DNA of 64,000 nucleotides from Rhodobacter sp. (GCA_020637595.1 JACKKE010000007.1:1-64000); one strand, 5' to 3'; positions 1 through 9,147 are shown, counted from the first letter of the stretch. Translations and numbers: made by a program. Notes: a model not told the origin generated them from the letters alone.

Positions 1-310
1 GCACCACCTGATAGTTCCAGGTCGGCACTGCCTTGTGGGTCACGCCCTTTGACGGATACCAGTTCGGGCTGACATAGCCCTGCGCGGCGGTAAAGATCGC
101 CACCACCGGCGTGTCGGGTGCGATCTGCCGGTGCATCGGGTTGGCCAGCGCGACATGGCCCTGGAACCCGTCGCCGTCGCGCAACAGCGGCAGGTGGTTG
201 ACCAGAGGCCCCTCGGCCGTCATCGCCACCACCGCCGCCAGCGGGTAGGCCGCGCACAGTGCCGCGATACGGGCGTCGTCGGTTTCCGAAAAATGCGGGG
301 GCGTATACAT
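1..310 (-). CDS. PaiB-type FMN-binding regulator/oxidoreductase (3' part missing at window edge)
   Basis: The minus strand from the ATG at 310 to the window edge reads 103 codons beginning MYTPPHFSETDDARIAAL and running through YVSPNWYPSK and VPTWNYQVV. This matches the N-terminal half of the PaiB family of flavin-binding split-barrel proteins, described as negative transcriptional regulators; the family is normally about 200 residues. The C-terminal half lies outside the window. The start codon is 3 bases after the stop of the membrane-protein gene at 314, so the two may be cotranscribed. Family assignment is from sequence recognition; the regulatory role here is inference. Confidence 0.8.
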   Translation of the reverse strand, partial: MYTPPHFSETDDARIAALCAAYPLAAVVAMTAEGPLVNHLPLLRDGDGFQGHVALANPMHRQIAPDTPVVAIFTAAQGYVSPNWYPSKGVTHKAVPTWNYQVV

Positions 311-313
311 CGC

Positions 314-1837
314 TCACTCCGGGCAGGGAAAAATGGTCAGCTGCGCGCCCTCGGGCAGGGTCGGGGCAAAATCGGTCAGGGCGGCGCGCATCCCGGCGTC
401 CAGCGCCGGGTCGATGCGGTAGAAGGCCACCGTATCCGAGGCGGCGATCACCCGTGAGGTGGTCAGCGCGGCGATCCGGCACCACTCGGGCGGGATCGCG
501 CCGGCAAAGGCGATGTCATAGACCATCGCCCAGCCGACCCGGCCGGCGGTCAGTGCGCGCAAGGTCTCGACCGTGCGGCCCTGCGTCGCGGTCAGCCGCC
601 GCGCGTCTTCCGAGCCCAGCCCCCAGAGGTCCAGCACCGGCATGTCGTTGCGCCAGGCGACATAGCCCAGGTCGTTGACGGCGACGGGATACGGGAAGAA
701 CTCGGTGGCAAAGCGGTGCATCTGGTGGTGCTGCTGGTGGATCGACAGCGCGGCGGCCGGGGTCTGCAGGGTGACCGGCACATAGGCCCAGCCGATCACC
801 GCCAGCGCCAATGCCGCGCCCCAGGCCACCGCGCGTCCCCTCGGCAGCAGCAGCAACGCCACCGCCAGCAGCACCGCGGTCGCATAGACCTCGTAGCGAC
901 CGAACCAGCCATAGCGCCCGACCAGCAGATGCGCGCCCAGGACCGCGATTCCCAGGACCGCGACCGCGCGCCCCTCACGCGGCGCGCCGGGGCGCAGGGC
1001 GGCGACGGCGAATCCCGCCAGCCCCAGCGCAAAGATCACCCCCCAGCGGTGCGACAGCGCGCGGACGCCGTTGACGATCACCGCGACCAACGCATCCCCC
1101 AGGGCCGCATCGGCTGCCGCGGCCGAGGCCTGCGATTTCACCATCACCGAACTGGGCAGCGGCGGCAGCCCCAGCGCCGCCATCGCCGCGCCATAGGCCA
1201 GCGTCAGCGCGACCAGCCCGGCCAGCGCGGTCCCCGCCACCCGCCAATGACGCAGCATCGCCAGCACGCCGATTGCCGCCAGCGCCAGCGCGTAACCCTC
1301 GAAGCGGATCAGCGCGGCCAGCAGGATCGCTGGCACCAGCCAGCCCGGCGCGGCCCCCTGCGCGGCGCGCCAGACGCCCAGCACCACCGCCAGACTGGCG
1401 GCGACATGCAGCGGGTGCTCCATGCCGGTCAGGGGCAGCGCATACCCGTTGACCGCCAGCACCAGCAGCGCCGCCGCCAACGTGGCCAGCCCCACCCCGT
1501 GCCGCGCCAGCAGCGGCGCGGCGATCCCCGCCAGCAGCCAGATCGCCAGCGCCTGCCCGGCCAGCGCCAGCACCAGGGGCGCCCAGCCGCCCAGCCCCAG
1601 GGCCAGCAGGGGCGCGAGCAGCGGCGCATAGAGCATCGAGGACGAGGGCGAAGCGTGTTCACCCGGGTTGATGCCGTAATTGCCGCGCAGGAGTTCCTCG
1701 GCCAGGGCGAGGTGGATATAGGGATCGTCGAGCGTGTAGACCAAAAGCCCCGCGCGGGCCACGATCAGCCCCGCCAGCAGCGCGACCCCGGCCAGCATCA
1801 GGGCCAGCGCCAGTGCCTGAAAGCTGCGTGTCGTCAT
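314..1837 (-). CDS. Multi-pass membrane protein, GT-C-like glycosyltransferase
   Basis: About 507 residues, almost entirely hydrophobic, with roughly ten or more predicted membrane segments. The first hydrophobic segment is followed by YTLDDPYIHLALAEELL at residues 34-50, an acidic DD pair in the first external loop. This is typical of GT-C glycosyltransferases that use polyprenyl-linked sugar donors (PMT/ArnT-like and DUF2029-like families). A soluble C-terminal part follows the last helix. A GTG at 1852 would add five residues, but the ATG at 1837 has AGG just upstream and leads straight into the signal-anchor-like segment, so I prefer it. The donor, acceptor and exact family are unknown. 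Confidence 0.65.
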   Translation of the reverse strand: MTTRSFQALALALMLAGVALLAGLIVARAGLLVYTLDDPYIHLALAEELLRGNYGINPGEHASPSSSMLYAPLLAPLLALGLGGWAPLVLALAGQALAIWLLAGIAAPLLARHGVGLATLAAALLVLAVNGYALPLTGMEHPLHVAASLAVVLGVWRAAQGAAPGWLVPAILLAALIRFEGYALALAAIGVLAMLRHWRVAGTALAGLVALTLAYGAAMAALGLPPLPSSVMVKSQASAAAADAALGDALVAVIVNGVRALSHRWGVIFALGLAGFAVAALRPGAPREGRAVAVLGIAVLGAHLLVGRYGWFGRYEVYATAVLLAVALLLLPRGRAVAWGAALALAVIGWAYVPVTLQTPAAALSIHQQHHQMHRFATEFFPYPVAVNDLGYVAWRNDMPVLDLWGLGSEDARRLTATQGRTVETLRALTAGRVGWAMVYDIAFAGAIPPEWCRIAALTTSRVIAASDTVAFYRIDPALDAGMRAALTDFAPTLPEGAQLTIFPCPE

Positions 1838-1918
1838 GCGCCTGCGCCCCACCGTTGCCCGCCGATCCTAGCCGCCCCGGGCTGGCAGGAAAAGCACCCC
1901 GGTTCCCGCAACAGCAAA

Positions 1919-1940
1919 TGGCCGCAGAGAACTGCGGCCA
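1919..1940 (-). terminator. Hairpin downstream of rpsI
   Basis: A perfect 9-bp inverted repeat (TGGCCGCAG / CTGCGGCCA) with a 4-nt loop lies 28 bases past the rpsI stop. On the minus strand it is followed by TTTGCTGTT. The short T-run makes it a modest intrinsic terminator for the rplM-rpsI transcript. Confidence 0.6.
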
Positions 1941-1968
1941 TTCGATCTTTTCGATTGTCTGACGGAAA

Positions 1969-2466
1969 TCAGCGCTTCGAGAACTGGAAGCTGCGGCGGG
2001 CTTTGCGCTTGCCGTATTTCTTCCGCTCGACGGTGCGCGCGTCACGGGTCAGGAAGCCCGCGGCCTTCAGCGCGCCGCGCAGCGACGGATCGTAGAGCTG
2101 CAGCGCCTTCGAGATACCGTGCTTCACGGCACCCGCCTGGCCCGACAGACCGCCGCCGGTGACGGTGGCCATCACGTCGAACTGGCCTTCGACATTGGCG
2201 ACTTCGAACGGCTGGCGCAGGATCATCTGCAGCACCGGACGCGCGAAATAGGCGTTGATGTCCTTGCCGTTGACGGTGACCTTGCCCGAACCCGGCTTGA
2301 TCCAGACGCGGGCGACCGCGTCCTTGCGCTTGCCGGTGGCATAGGAACGGCCCAGCGAGTCGCGGACCGGCTCGCGCGGGGCGGCGTCGTCTTCGACCGG
2401 GGCAGCCGCGGCGGCGCCGGCGACGGCGTCTTTCAGCGCGTCGAGGGTTTTGATCTCATCGGCCAT
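1969..2466 (-). CDS. rpsI: 30S ribosomal protein S9
   Basis: About 165 residues. The core from YATGKRKDAVARVW through the basic C-terminus ending FQFSKR is the S9 family, a small-subunit protein whose C-terminal tail reaches the P-site tRNA. The first ~40 residues are the Ala/Asp-rich extension common in alphaproteobacterial S9. I chose the ATG at 2466 (MADEIKTLD); an ATG at 2472 would overlap the rplM stop by 4 bases. It is cotranscribed downstream of rplM, the usual bacterial arrangement. Confidence 0.97.
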   Translation of the reverse strand: MADEIKTLDALKDAVAGAAAAAPVEDDAAPREPVRDSLGRSYATGKRKDAVARVWIKPGSGKVTVNGKDINAYFARPVLQMILRQPFEVANVEGQFDVMATVTGGGLSGQAGAVKHGISKALQLYDPSLRGALKAAGFLTRDARTVERKKYGKRKARRSFQFSKR

Positions 2467-2468
2467 GA

Positions 2469-2933
2469 TCATGCGCTCCGGGTATTCTTCGGGTTCAGCG
2501 ACTTGACGTCGAGAACGGTCGGCTGCTGCGCTTCATGCGGGTGCTCGGCCCCGGCATAGACGCGCAGGTTGGTCATCTGCTGGCGGCCCAGGCGGTTGCG
2601 CGAGATCATGCGCTCGACCGCCTTGGTCACGACGCGCTCGGGATGGGCGCCTTCCAGGATCTGGCGGGCCGTGCGGTGCTTGATGCCGCCCGGGTGGCCG
2701 GTGTGCCAGTAGTATTTCTTGGCATCGCGCTTGTCGCCGGTCATCTGCACCTTGTCGGCGTTGATGATGATGACGTTGTCGCCCATGTCCATGTGCGGGG
2801 TATAGGTCGGCTTGTGCTTGCCACGCAGGCGCATCGCAACGATCGAGGCGAGACGGCCCAGAACGACGCCCTCGGCGTCGATCAGGATCCACTTCTTCTC
2901 GATCTCCGCCGGTTTCGCGGTGTAGGTTTTCAT
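2469..2933 (-). CDS. rplM: 50S ribosomal protein L13
   Basis: 154 residues starting MKTYTAKPAEIEKKW, with the L13 signatures LGRLAS, GDNVIIINADK and HTGHPGG. L13 is an early-assembly large-subunit protein. An upstream in-frame start would add 31 residues unlike the family, so the ATG at 2933 is used. The stop overlaps or abuts the rpsI start, giving tight coupling of L13 and S9. A sigma70-like promoter lies about 65-90 bases upstream. Confidence 0.97.
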   Translation of the reverse strand: MKTYTAKPAEIEKKWILIDAEGVVLGRLASIVAMRLRGKHKPTYTPHMDMGDNVIIINADKVQMTGDKRDAKKYYWHTGHPGGIKHRTARQILEGAHPERVVTKAVERMISRNRLGRQQMTNLRVYAGAEHPHEAQQPTVLDVKSLNPKNTRSA

Positions 2934-2998
2934 GGTCAACCCTGAGAAGTGATTACGGGATTCGGCCACGAGGGACAGCCCCCGCGCCGGATGGGCGT

Positions 2999-3026
2999 GT
3001 TCTAGCGATTTGCCCGTGCAGGTCAA
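2999..3026 (-). promoter_or_regulatory. rplM: Putative sigma70 promoter of rplM-rpsI
   Basis: On the minus strand TTGACC (3026-3021) and TAGAAC (3004-2999) are separated by 16 bases, a good match to housekeeping -35 and -10 elements. Transcription would start near 2992, giving a leader of about 60 nt before rplM. Confidence 0.5.
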
Positions 3027-3067
3027 GCGCGTTAGCTTCAGAAAAATACACTGAAAACAATGGCTTG

Positions 3068-3089
3068 AAAATTGGGTATTATTTTACCC
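3068..3089 (-). terminator. Weak hairpin after the SseB-like gene
   Basis: GGGTA (3089-3085) and TACCC (3078-3074) pair around a 6-nt AT loop on the minus strand, followed by AATTTTC. It sits about 25 bases beyond the SseB-like stop and before the rplM promoter, so a short intrinsic terminator is plausible. The stem is only 5 bp. Confidence 0.4.
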
Positions 3090-3113
3090 CATGTTTTCGG
3101 GCATCTCTGCCCC

Positions 3114-3929
3114 TCAGCGCAGCTTTGGCGGGCTGGCCGGGTCCATCCCCGGATTGGCCCCGGGCGTCAGCACCTGGTCCTCGGGCATCACAAAGGGGCG
3201 CGGCGTCAGCGCCAGACCGACGGCGGCGATCCCGGCCATCGCCGGCGCGGGTGGAAAGATCACGTCGAGGCTGCCGGCCTCAAGCCCCGAGAGCGCCAGC
3301 GCCTCGGCCACGGCGCGGGCGACGGCGGGCTGCGCGGCCTCCGGCAGACCGGCGAGCGCCAGCACCTGCCCCAGCGCCCCGCCCTGCCAGCGCACCCCGG
3401 CCAGCACCGTCTGCGTCAGGCCCGGCGTGCCCGACAGCCGCCGCTCCAGCGCCGGCACCAGCAGGTCCAGCACGGCAGGCGACAGATCGGGGGCGGCAAA
3501 GCTCTCGGGCACGGCACGGGCTTCGTCGGGGGCCGGGGCGGCCAGGGTTCCCGCCAGCCAGGCCAGCGCCTCGGGCGGCAGGAAGGCGGCGTGATCGGCA
3601 TCGGGGTTGATGACCAGCGACAGAGGCTCGCCGGCACCGGCCAGCATCGCCACCAGCACCCGCCCGGGCAGCGCCGCATAGGCCGAGGCCGCGCCGGCGA
3701 ACTCGGCCAGGCGCATCTCGCTGTCAAAGGCCAGGACCGCGCGGCCGTCGCTGACCTCGAACACCCGCGGCGCCATCGCATCGCCACTCACCTCGGCATC
3801 GAGCAGCACGAACAGCTCGGCCCGGCTGAGTTCGGCGTGAAAGGCCAGCCGCACGGCGGCATCCTCGGGCTGGGCGGCCATGCGGATCAGGGCGGCATCG
3901 AGGTCGGTGCTGGGCGCAGGCTGGGTCAC
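3114..3929 (-). CDS. SseB-family protein
   Basis: About 271 residues from the GTG at 3929 (VTQPAPSTDLDAALIRMAA). The N-terminal half has the SseB-domain pattern: LAFHAELSRAELFVLLDAE, then FDSEMRLAEFAG, then LPGRVLVAMLAGAGEPLSLVINPD. The C-terminal half is an Ala/Leu-rich region found in alphaproteobacterial members. The family is named for enhanced serine sensitivity in E. coli; its biochemical role is unclear. An upstream ATG at 4031 is possible, but the intervening 34 residues look like non-coding sequence. It is divergent from kpsT. Confidence 0.75.
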   Translation of the reverse strand: MTQPAPSTDLDAALIRMAAQPEDAAVRLAFHAELSRAELFVLLDAEVSGDAMAPRVFEVSDGRAVLAFDSEMRLAEFAGAASAYAALPGRVLVAMLAGAGEPLSLVINPDADHAAFLPPEALAWLAGTLAAPAPDEARAVPESFAAPDLSPAVLDLLVPALERRLSGTPGLTQTVLAGVRWQGGALGQVLALAGLPEAAQPAVARAVAEALALSGLEAGSLDVIFPPAPAMAGIAAVGLALTPRPFVMPEDQVLTPGANPGMDPASPPKLR

Positions 3930-4159
3930 AAAGGGCCTCGCTGGGATCGGTTGCGCCCCGGATTTCCGCCCTTTGGCCCGGGTTGTAAACCCCGTGCAGG
4001 GGCCCCACATCGGTCTACACGCAGTTTTCACTACCCCCGGGGGGGCCTTTGCGGCATACTCGGCGCAAATTCCGGTCCCCTTTTTTGGACGGCAAGAAAA
4101 ATCCCGTTAAGCCCTGCATGCTATCATGCCCGGCATCAGGCGGGGCATGAGGCGCATCG

Positions 4160-4819
4160 ATGCTGGAGTTCTACAACGTCAGCAAATCCTTCTGGACCGG
4201 GAAGACCCGCAAGGTCATCCTGCACGAAGCCTCGTTCCGCATCGAGCTGGGGCATTCGGTGGGCATCCTGGCGCCCAATGGATCGGGCAAGACGACGATC
4301 ATCAACATGATGGCAGGGCTGGAGAAACCTGACGAGGGGTCGATCACCCGAACCTGCCGGGTGTCGTTTCCGCTGGGCTTCATGGGCGGCATCAACCACC
4401 GCCACACCGCCACCGAGAACGCGCGCTATATCGCCCGTCTCTATCAACTGGACCCGGACGAGGTCGAGGCGTTCTGCCGCTGGATGTGCGATATCGGCGA
4501 ATATTTCGACATGCCGGTGGGCACCTACAGCGCGGGGATGCGCTCGCGCTTTGCATTCTCGCTGATGCTGGCGATCGAATTCGACCTCTATCTGATCGAC
4601 GAGGGGATGCCCGCCACCACCGACGTCAACTTCAACCGCCGCGCCGGTGCGATCCTGAAGGAACGGCTGGAAAACGCCACCGTGCTGATCGTCTCGCACC
4701 AGGCCGAGACGCTGGAACGCTACTGCAAGTCGGCCTCTGTGCTGCGCGACGGGCAGTTGACCTTCTTTGACACGCTTGAGGAAGCCAAGGCCATCTATGA
4801 CTACGAAACCCAAAGCTAG
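4160..4819 (+). CDS. kpsT: Capsule polysaccharide ABC exporter, ATP-binding subunit (KpsT-like)
   Basis: 219 residues with Walker A APNGSGKTT near residue 39, an ABC signature-like TYSAGMRSRFAFSLMLA, Walker B YLIDE and the switch histidine in LIVSHQAE. The short length and the signature-loop form place it with KpsT/BexA/Wzt ATPases. These power export of lipid-linked capsule or O-antigen across the inner membrane. The kpsE-like gene overlaps its 3' end by 23 bases. The partner permease KpsM is not in this window, so it must be supplied from elsewhere if the system works. Confidence 0.88.
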   Translation: MLEFYNVSKSFWTGKTRKVILHEASFRIELGHSVGILAPNGSGKTTIINMMAGLEKPDEGSITRTCRVSFPLGFMGGINHRHTATENARYIARLYQLDPDEVEAFCRWMCDIGEYFDMPVGTYSAGMRSRFAFSLMLAIEFDLYLIDEGMPATTDVNFNRRAGAILKERLENATVLIVSHQAETLERYCKSASVLRDGQLTFFDTLEEAKAIYDYETQS

Positions 4820-6758
4820 GCGCTTCCGCTTGCGGCTGGGCGAAGATACCGCCGGCACGCCGCGCCCGGCGGTTGCGCCGGTCCGTCCCACGCCGCCGCG
4901 GTCCGAACAGCCGGCGGAGGCCGCGCAGACGGCGCCCGCTGCGCAGGCCGCGCAACTGGCCCCCGCGGCACAACCATCCAATCCCGGGCGCCCTGCCGCC
5001 GCCCAGCCGACAGCGGCCGCAGCCCCCGCGCGCCCGGCCCCCCTCGCGCAGCCGACAGCCGCCGCCCAGCCCCGGACCCCGCGCCCAGCTGCCCGGACCG
5101 CGCCCGCCCAGCCCGCCGCGCAACCGGCCACCGCACAATCAATCGTGCCGCAGCCGACCGACGCCCTCTTTGACGAGGTCGACACCCCGCCCGCCGCCCG
5201 CACCCGACCCGCCGCGCCGCAGGGCGCAACCCCGCCGCGCCCGGCGCCCTCCGAACACAGCGCAGAACACAGCGCCGATGTCACCGGATCCGCCCGCACC
5301 GAGGCCGAGATCGAGGCGATCCGCGCCGAGGAACTCACCGGCCGCCAGCTGCGCATGGCGATGCGCGTGGCACAGCGCAACGGCATCAAGGCGACCTCGG
5401 GGATCGAGGCCGTGCGCCTTCTGCGCAAACAGGGCATCGACCCGTTCGAACCCTCGACCCTGCTCGACATCGTGCGCGAGCAGGCCAAGGAATCCCCGAG
5501 CCGCGCCCTGACCACCACCGAGCAGCCCAAGCTGCCCAAGGCCTATCGCCAGCCGCCAGTTCCCGCCACGCCCGCACCGCAGACCGCGGTCGATGACGGC
5601 AAGCGCCGGGCCGAGATCTCGCGCATCCAGCGCGACATCATGCGCCGCCGCCGCCGCCGGATGGCGCTGCTGGCTGCCCGGCTGATGGTCTTCGTGGGCC
5701 TGCCGACGCTGATCGCAGCCTTCTATTTCAACGTCATCGCAACGCCGCTCTTTGCCACCGAATCCGAGTTCATCGTCCAGCAGGCCGACAGCTCGTCCTC
5801 GTCCGGGGCGGGGGCGCTGGCCGGCATGTTCGGCGGCGGCTCGATCGGGTCGGCCAACGATTCCCGCTCCGTGCAAAGTTACCTGCAATCGCGCGACGCG
5901 ATGCGCCGGCTCGATGCCGAGGAAGGGTTCAAGGCCTATTTCCAGCAGGAATCCATCGACCCGCTGCGCCGCCTGGCCCCCGACGCTACCGACGAGGCCG
6001 CCTATCGCCTCTTTGAGCGCATGGTTCAGGTCAGCTATGATCCGACCGAGGGCATCATCCGCATGGAGGTGATCGCCGCCGATCCCGAAACCAGCGAACG
6101 CTTTGCCCGCGCCCTGATCAGCTATGCCGAGGAACAGGTCGACCAGCTGACGCAGCGGCTGCGCGAAAACCAGATGCGCGATGCCCAGCAACATGTGCAG
6201 ACCGCCGAACAGAACATGCGCGATGCCCAGCAGCACGTCCTGGACCTGCAGGAACGGTTCCAGGTCTTGTCGAGCGAGGTCGAGGTCAGCCTGCTGACCC
6301 AGCAGATCACCAATCTGGAGACGCAGCTGAACCAGGAGCGCCTGGCGCTGGCCGACCTTCAGGCGAATGCCCGCCCGAACCGCGCGCGTCTGGAGCAGGC
6401 GCAGCGCCGGATCGCCGCGCTCGAGGACCAGATCACCGCGCTGCGCAGCAATCTGACGGATGGCGGAGCCGATGGCACCTCGCTGGCGCGCGTCCAGCGC
6501 GAGCAGCTGATGGCCGAGAGCGACGTCGCCACGCGGCAGATGCTGCTGGCCCAGGCGATGCAGCAACTTGAAGCCGCGCGGGTCGAGGCCAACCGCCAGG
6601 TGCGCTATCTGTCGATCGGCGTGACCCCGGTCGCACCGGACGAACCCACCTATCCGCGCGTCTTTGAAAACACCGCTCTCGCGTTCCTGATCTTTGCCGG
6701 GATCTATCTGATGGTGTCGATGACCGCGGCGATTCTGCGCGAGCAGGTCACCGGCTGA
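4797..6758 (+). CDS. kpsE: Capsule export inner-membrane/periplasmic protein (KpsE-like, PCP family)
   Basis: About 653 residues from the ATG at 4797 (MTTKPKARRF). The first ~230 residues are an Ala/Pro/Gln-rich, probably disordered cytoplasmic arm. An Arg-rich stretch leads into a membrane segment at about 288-310, followed by the PCP-type periplasmic part (ATESEFIVQQADSSSSSG). Long Gln-rich coiled coil lies at about 440-600, then a second membrane segment near 624-646. KpsE/BexC/CtrB proteins link the KpsMT transporter to the outer-membrane channel. The long Ala/Pro arm is well beyond the ~380-residue E. coli KpsE. Translation is probably coupled to kpsT. Confidence 0.85.
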   Translation: MTTKPKARRFRLRLGEDTAGTPRPAVAPVRPTPPRSEQPAEAAQTAPAAQAAQLAPAAQPSNPGRPAAAQPTAAAAPARPAPLAQPTAAAQPRTPRPAARTAPAQPAAQPATAQSIVPQPTDALFDEVDTPPAARTRPAAPQGATPPRPAPSEHSAEHSADVTGSARTEAEIEAIRAEELTGRQLRMAMRVAQRNGIKATSGIEAVRLLRKQGIDPFEPSTLLDIVREQAKESPSRALTTTEQPKLPKAYRQPPVPATPAPQTAVDDGKRRAEISRIQRDIMRRRRRRMALLAARLMVFVGLPTLIAAFYFNVIATPLFATESEFIVQQADSSSSSGAGALAGMFGGGSIGSANDSRSVQSYLQSRDAMRRLDAEEGFKAYFQQESIDPLRRLAPDATDEAAYRLFERMVQVSYDPTEGIIRMEVIAADPETSERFARALISYAEEQVDQLTQRLRENQMRDAQQHVQTAEQNMRDAQQHVLDLQERFQVLSSEVEVSLLTQQITNLETQLNQERLALADLQANARPNRARLEQAQRRIAALEDQITALRSNLTDGGADGTSLARVQREQLMAESDVATRQMLLAQAMQQLEAARVEANRQVRYLSIGVTPVAPDEPTYPRVFENTALAFLIFAGIYLMVSMTAAILREQVTG

Positions 6759-7090
6759 GGTCCGCCCCGACCTCGGGGACACTTGCGGAAAAGCGGGACA
6801 GTTTCCCGGCCTGCGAGGCCTGACATCAAAATAAGACCGACGTTCGCCCCCGCCTCTGCGCGGGGGCGAATTTTGTTCCGGGATCCCCCCGCGGCACACA
6901 CCACCGTTCCGTGCGGATCAACCGGGCCGGAACCCCCGTCTGCCGGCATTCCGCCCGCCGCCGGGCCCGCCCCTTGCCGAAAAAGCGCCCCCGCGTCAGA
7001 TCGCGTGCAGACACGACCGCAGCCCGGGCGCCCTGCCCCTGCGCCCCCTCCGATGAACCCCTGATGAACCCCTGAAATCCCGGAGACGCC
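6759..7090. other. Intergenic region between kpsE and the rhodanese gene
   Basis: 332 bases without a supported gene. It contains the strong terminator at 6843-6876. Just before the next start there is a tandem GATGAACCCCT repeat, then CGGAG at 7080-7084, a good ribosome-binding site for the ATG at 7091. No other conserved signal was recognised. Confidence 0.6.
6843..6876 (+). terminator. Rho-independent terminator of kpsT-kpsE
   Basis: An 11-bp perfect stem (6843-6853 with 6860-6870, mostly G-C) with a 6-nt loop is followed by TTTTGTT. It lies about 85 bases beyond the kpsE stop and should end the capsule transcript. Confidence 0.85.
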
Positions 7091-8035
7091 ATGACCCGCT
7101 CGTTCCTCCTCGCCGCCGCAGTGGCCTTTGCCCTGCCCCCGATGACCGCCCTCGCCGAAGCCCCCGAAGGCTGGAGCCCGTTGCTCGAACCCGCCGGCCT
7201 GGCCGCGCTGCTCGCGGCCAACGGCGACGACATCCGCGTCGTGCAGATCACTGGCGACTATGCGGCCGGGCATATCCCCGGCTCGGGCTGGTCACCCTAT
7301 GCCGCGTGGCGCTCGGACATGCCCAACCCCGGCGCACTGCGCGATGTCGACCACCTGCAGGCGGTGGTGCGCGAACTGGGCATCGACGCCGACACCCCGG
7401 TGGTGGTGGTCCACTCCGGCCGCGATGCGACCGATCTGGGCGCCGCGGCACGGGTCTACTGGACACTGAAGTCGCTGGGGGTCGAAGACCTCGCGCTGCT
7501 GAACGGTGGGCTGGCCGCCTGGACCGCCGCCGCGCTGCCGGTCGAAACCGCCCCGGCGAGCTTCTTTCCGTCGGACTTCACCGCGCATTGGTCCGATGCC
7601 TGGCGCTCGACCACTGCCGAGGTCGCCACGCTGCAGGCCGAGGGCGGCGCGACGCTGCTCGACGCGCGCCCGGCCGATTTCTTTGACGGCATCACCTGGT
7701 CCGTGGCCTCGCCCGGCACGATCCACGGCGCCGACAACCTGGCCTATTCGGACTTCTTCGACGGCACCCGTCTGGTCGGCGCCGAGCGCATCCGCGCGGT
7801 CGCCGCGCAGGCCGGCCTGACCGACGGGACGACCACGGTCAGCTTCTGCAACACCGGCCACTGGGCGGCGATCAACTGGTTCGCGCTGAGCGAGGTCGCG
7901 GGCTATGACGACGTCCGCCTCTATGCCGAGAGCATGGCCGAATACACCGCCGACGACCTGCCGCTGGACAACGCGCCCAACCGGCTGGTCTATGCCTATC
8001 GCGCCACGACGCGCTGGGTTTCGGGGCTGTTCTGA
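7091..8035 (+). CDS. Exported two-domain rhodanese (thiosulfate sulfurtransferase)
   Basis: 314 residues. Residues 1-23 form a Sec signal peptide ending TALAEA, so the protein acts in the periplasm. An inactive N-terminal rhodanese domain (GHIPGS, VVVVHSGRDATD without cysteine) is followed by a catalytic C-terminal domain. There Cys253 sits in the loop FCNTGHWA after DARP. Family members move the sulfane sulfur of thiosulfate to an acceptor thiol. Its stop overlaps the start of the YeeE/TsuA permease by one base, linking it to thiosulfate use. Confidence 0.88.
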   Translation: MTRSFLLAAAVAFALPPMTALAEAPEGWSPLLEPAGLAALLAANGDDIRVVQITGDYAAGHIPGSGWSPYAAWRSDMPNPGALRDVDHLQAVVRELGIDADTPVVVVHSGRDATDLGAAARVYWTLKSLGVEDLALLNGGLAAWTAAALPVETAPASFFPSDFTAHWSDAWRSTTAEVATLQAEGGATLLDARPADFFDGITWSVASPGTIHGADNLAYSDFFDGTRLVGAERIRAVAAQAGLTDGTTTVSFCNTGHWAAINWFALSEVAGYDDVRLYAESMAEYTADDLPLDNAPNRLVYAYRATTRWVSGLF

Positions 8036-9147
8036 TGACACTGCGACGGATCGGACTGGCGCTGATCGCGCTGGCGGTGGTGGCCGGCGGCGCGCTGGCT
8101 GCCGGGCCCCGCGCCGGGCTGCTGCTGGCGCTCGGCATCGGCTTTGGCCTGGTGCTGGAGGGGCTGCGGTTCGGCTTTGCCGGACCCTGGCGGTTGATGC
8201 TGGTCGAGCGCGACGCCCGCGGCTTGCTGGCGCAGCTTCTGGCGATTGCGCTGTTTGCCGCGGTGGCCTTTCCGCTGCTCGCCGCGAACCCGCTGGAACT
8301 GGCGCCGGCGCATGCGCCGATCGGCGTCGGCATGGTGCTGGGGGCCTTTGTCTTTGGCGCGGCGATGCAGGTGGTGATGGGCTGCGGCTCGGGCACGCTG
8401 GTCAATGCGGGGTCGGGCAACCTGATCGGTCTGGCGGCGCTGGCGGGATTTGTCGGCGGTGCCTTTCTGGGCACGCTGCACGCCGATTTCTGGGCCTCGC
8501 TGGGCCGCCTGCCGCTGATGTCGGCGCAGTCGCTGGACGGGGCGACCGGCGGGCTGGGCCTGACGCTGGCGTCGCTGGCGGTGGTCGCCGCGGTGGCGCT
8601 GGTCCGTGCCGCCCCGGGCAAACGCCGCCCGCCGGCGCGGCTGATCTGGGCCGGGCTGTTGCTGGCCGCGCTCGCCAGCGTGCACCTGGCGGTCGCCGGG
8701 CAAAGCTGGGGCATCGTCTATGGCCTCGGCCTGTGGGGCGCGAAACTGGCGGCGGCCGCAGGAGCCGATCTGTCCGCGAATGCTTTCTGGGCGATGCCGG
8801 TGAATGCCGCGCGCCTCGACGCCAGCATCCTGACCGACGTCACCTCGCTGACCGATATCGGCCTGATCCTGGGCGCATTCCTGGTGATGCGCGGTCGGGC
8901 ACAGCCGGGCGCCCCCTCGGCGCCGCTGGCATTGCAGGGATGGCTGGGGGTGATCGTCGCCGGGCTGGTGCTGGGCTATTCCAGCCGGATGGCCCTGGGC
9001 TGCAACGTCGGCGCATATTTCTCGGGCATCGCCACCGGCAGTCTGCACGGCTGGGCCTGGTTCGCCGCGGCCTTTGCCGGCTCGGCGCTGGGTCTCAGGC
9101 TGCGGCCCTTCGTGCTGGTCGCCCCCCGGCGGGGGGTTGCGGCATGA
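8035..9147 (+). CDS. YeeE/YedE (TsuA)-type thiosulfate/sulfur-compound permease
   Basis: 370 residues, nearly all hydrophobic, with around nine to ten membrane segments. It has the paired GC motifs of the family: MGCGSGTLVNAGSGN near residue 115 and LGCNVGAYFSG near residue 321. In TsuA such cysteines pass thiosulfate through the pore by transient hydrogen-bonding contacts. The gene starts within the stop of the periplasmic rhodanese and ends in an ATGA overlap with a 56-codon gene, so all three are likely translated together. Substrate is inferred from family and neighbour. Confidence 0.85.
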   Translation: MTLRRIGLALIALAVVAGGALAAGPRAGLLLALGIGFGLVLEGLRFGFAGPWRLMLVERDARGLLAQLLAIALFAAVAFPLLAANPLELAPAHAPIGVGMVLGAFVFGAAMQVVMGCGSGTLVNAGSGNLIGLAALAGFVGGAFLGTLHADFWASLGRLPLMSAQSLDGATGGLGLTLASLAVVAAVALVRAAPGKRRPPARLIWAGLLLAALASVHLAVAGQSWGIVYGLGLWGAKLAAAAGADLSANAFWAMPVNAARLDASILTDVTSLTDIGLILGAFLVMRGRAQPGAPSAPLALQGWLGVIVAGLVLGYSSRMALGCNVGAYFSGIATGSLHGWAWFAAAFAGSALGLRLRPFVLVAPRRGVAA

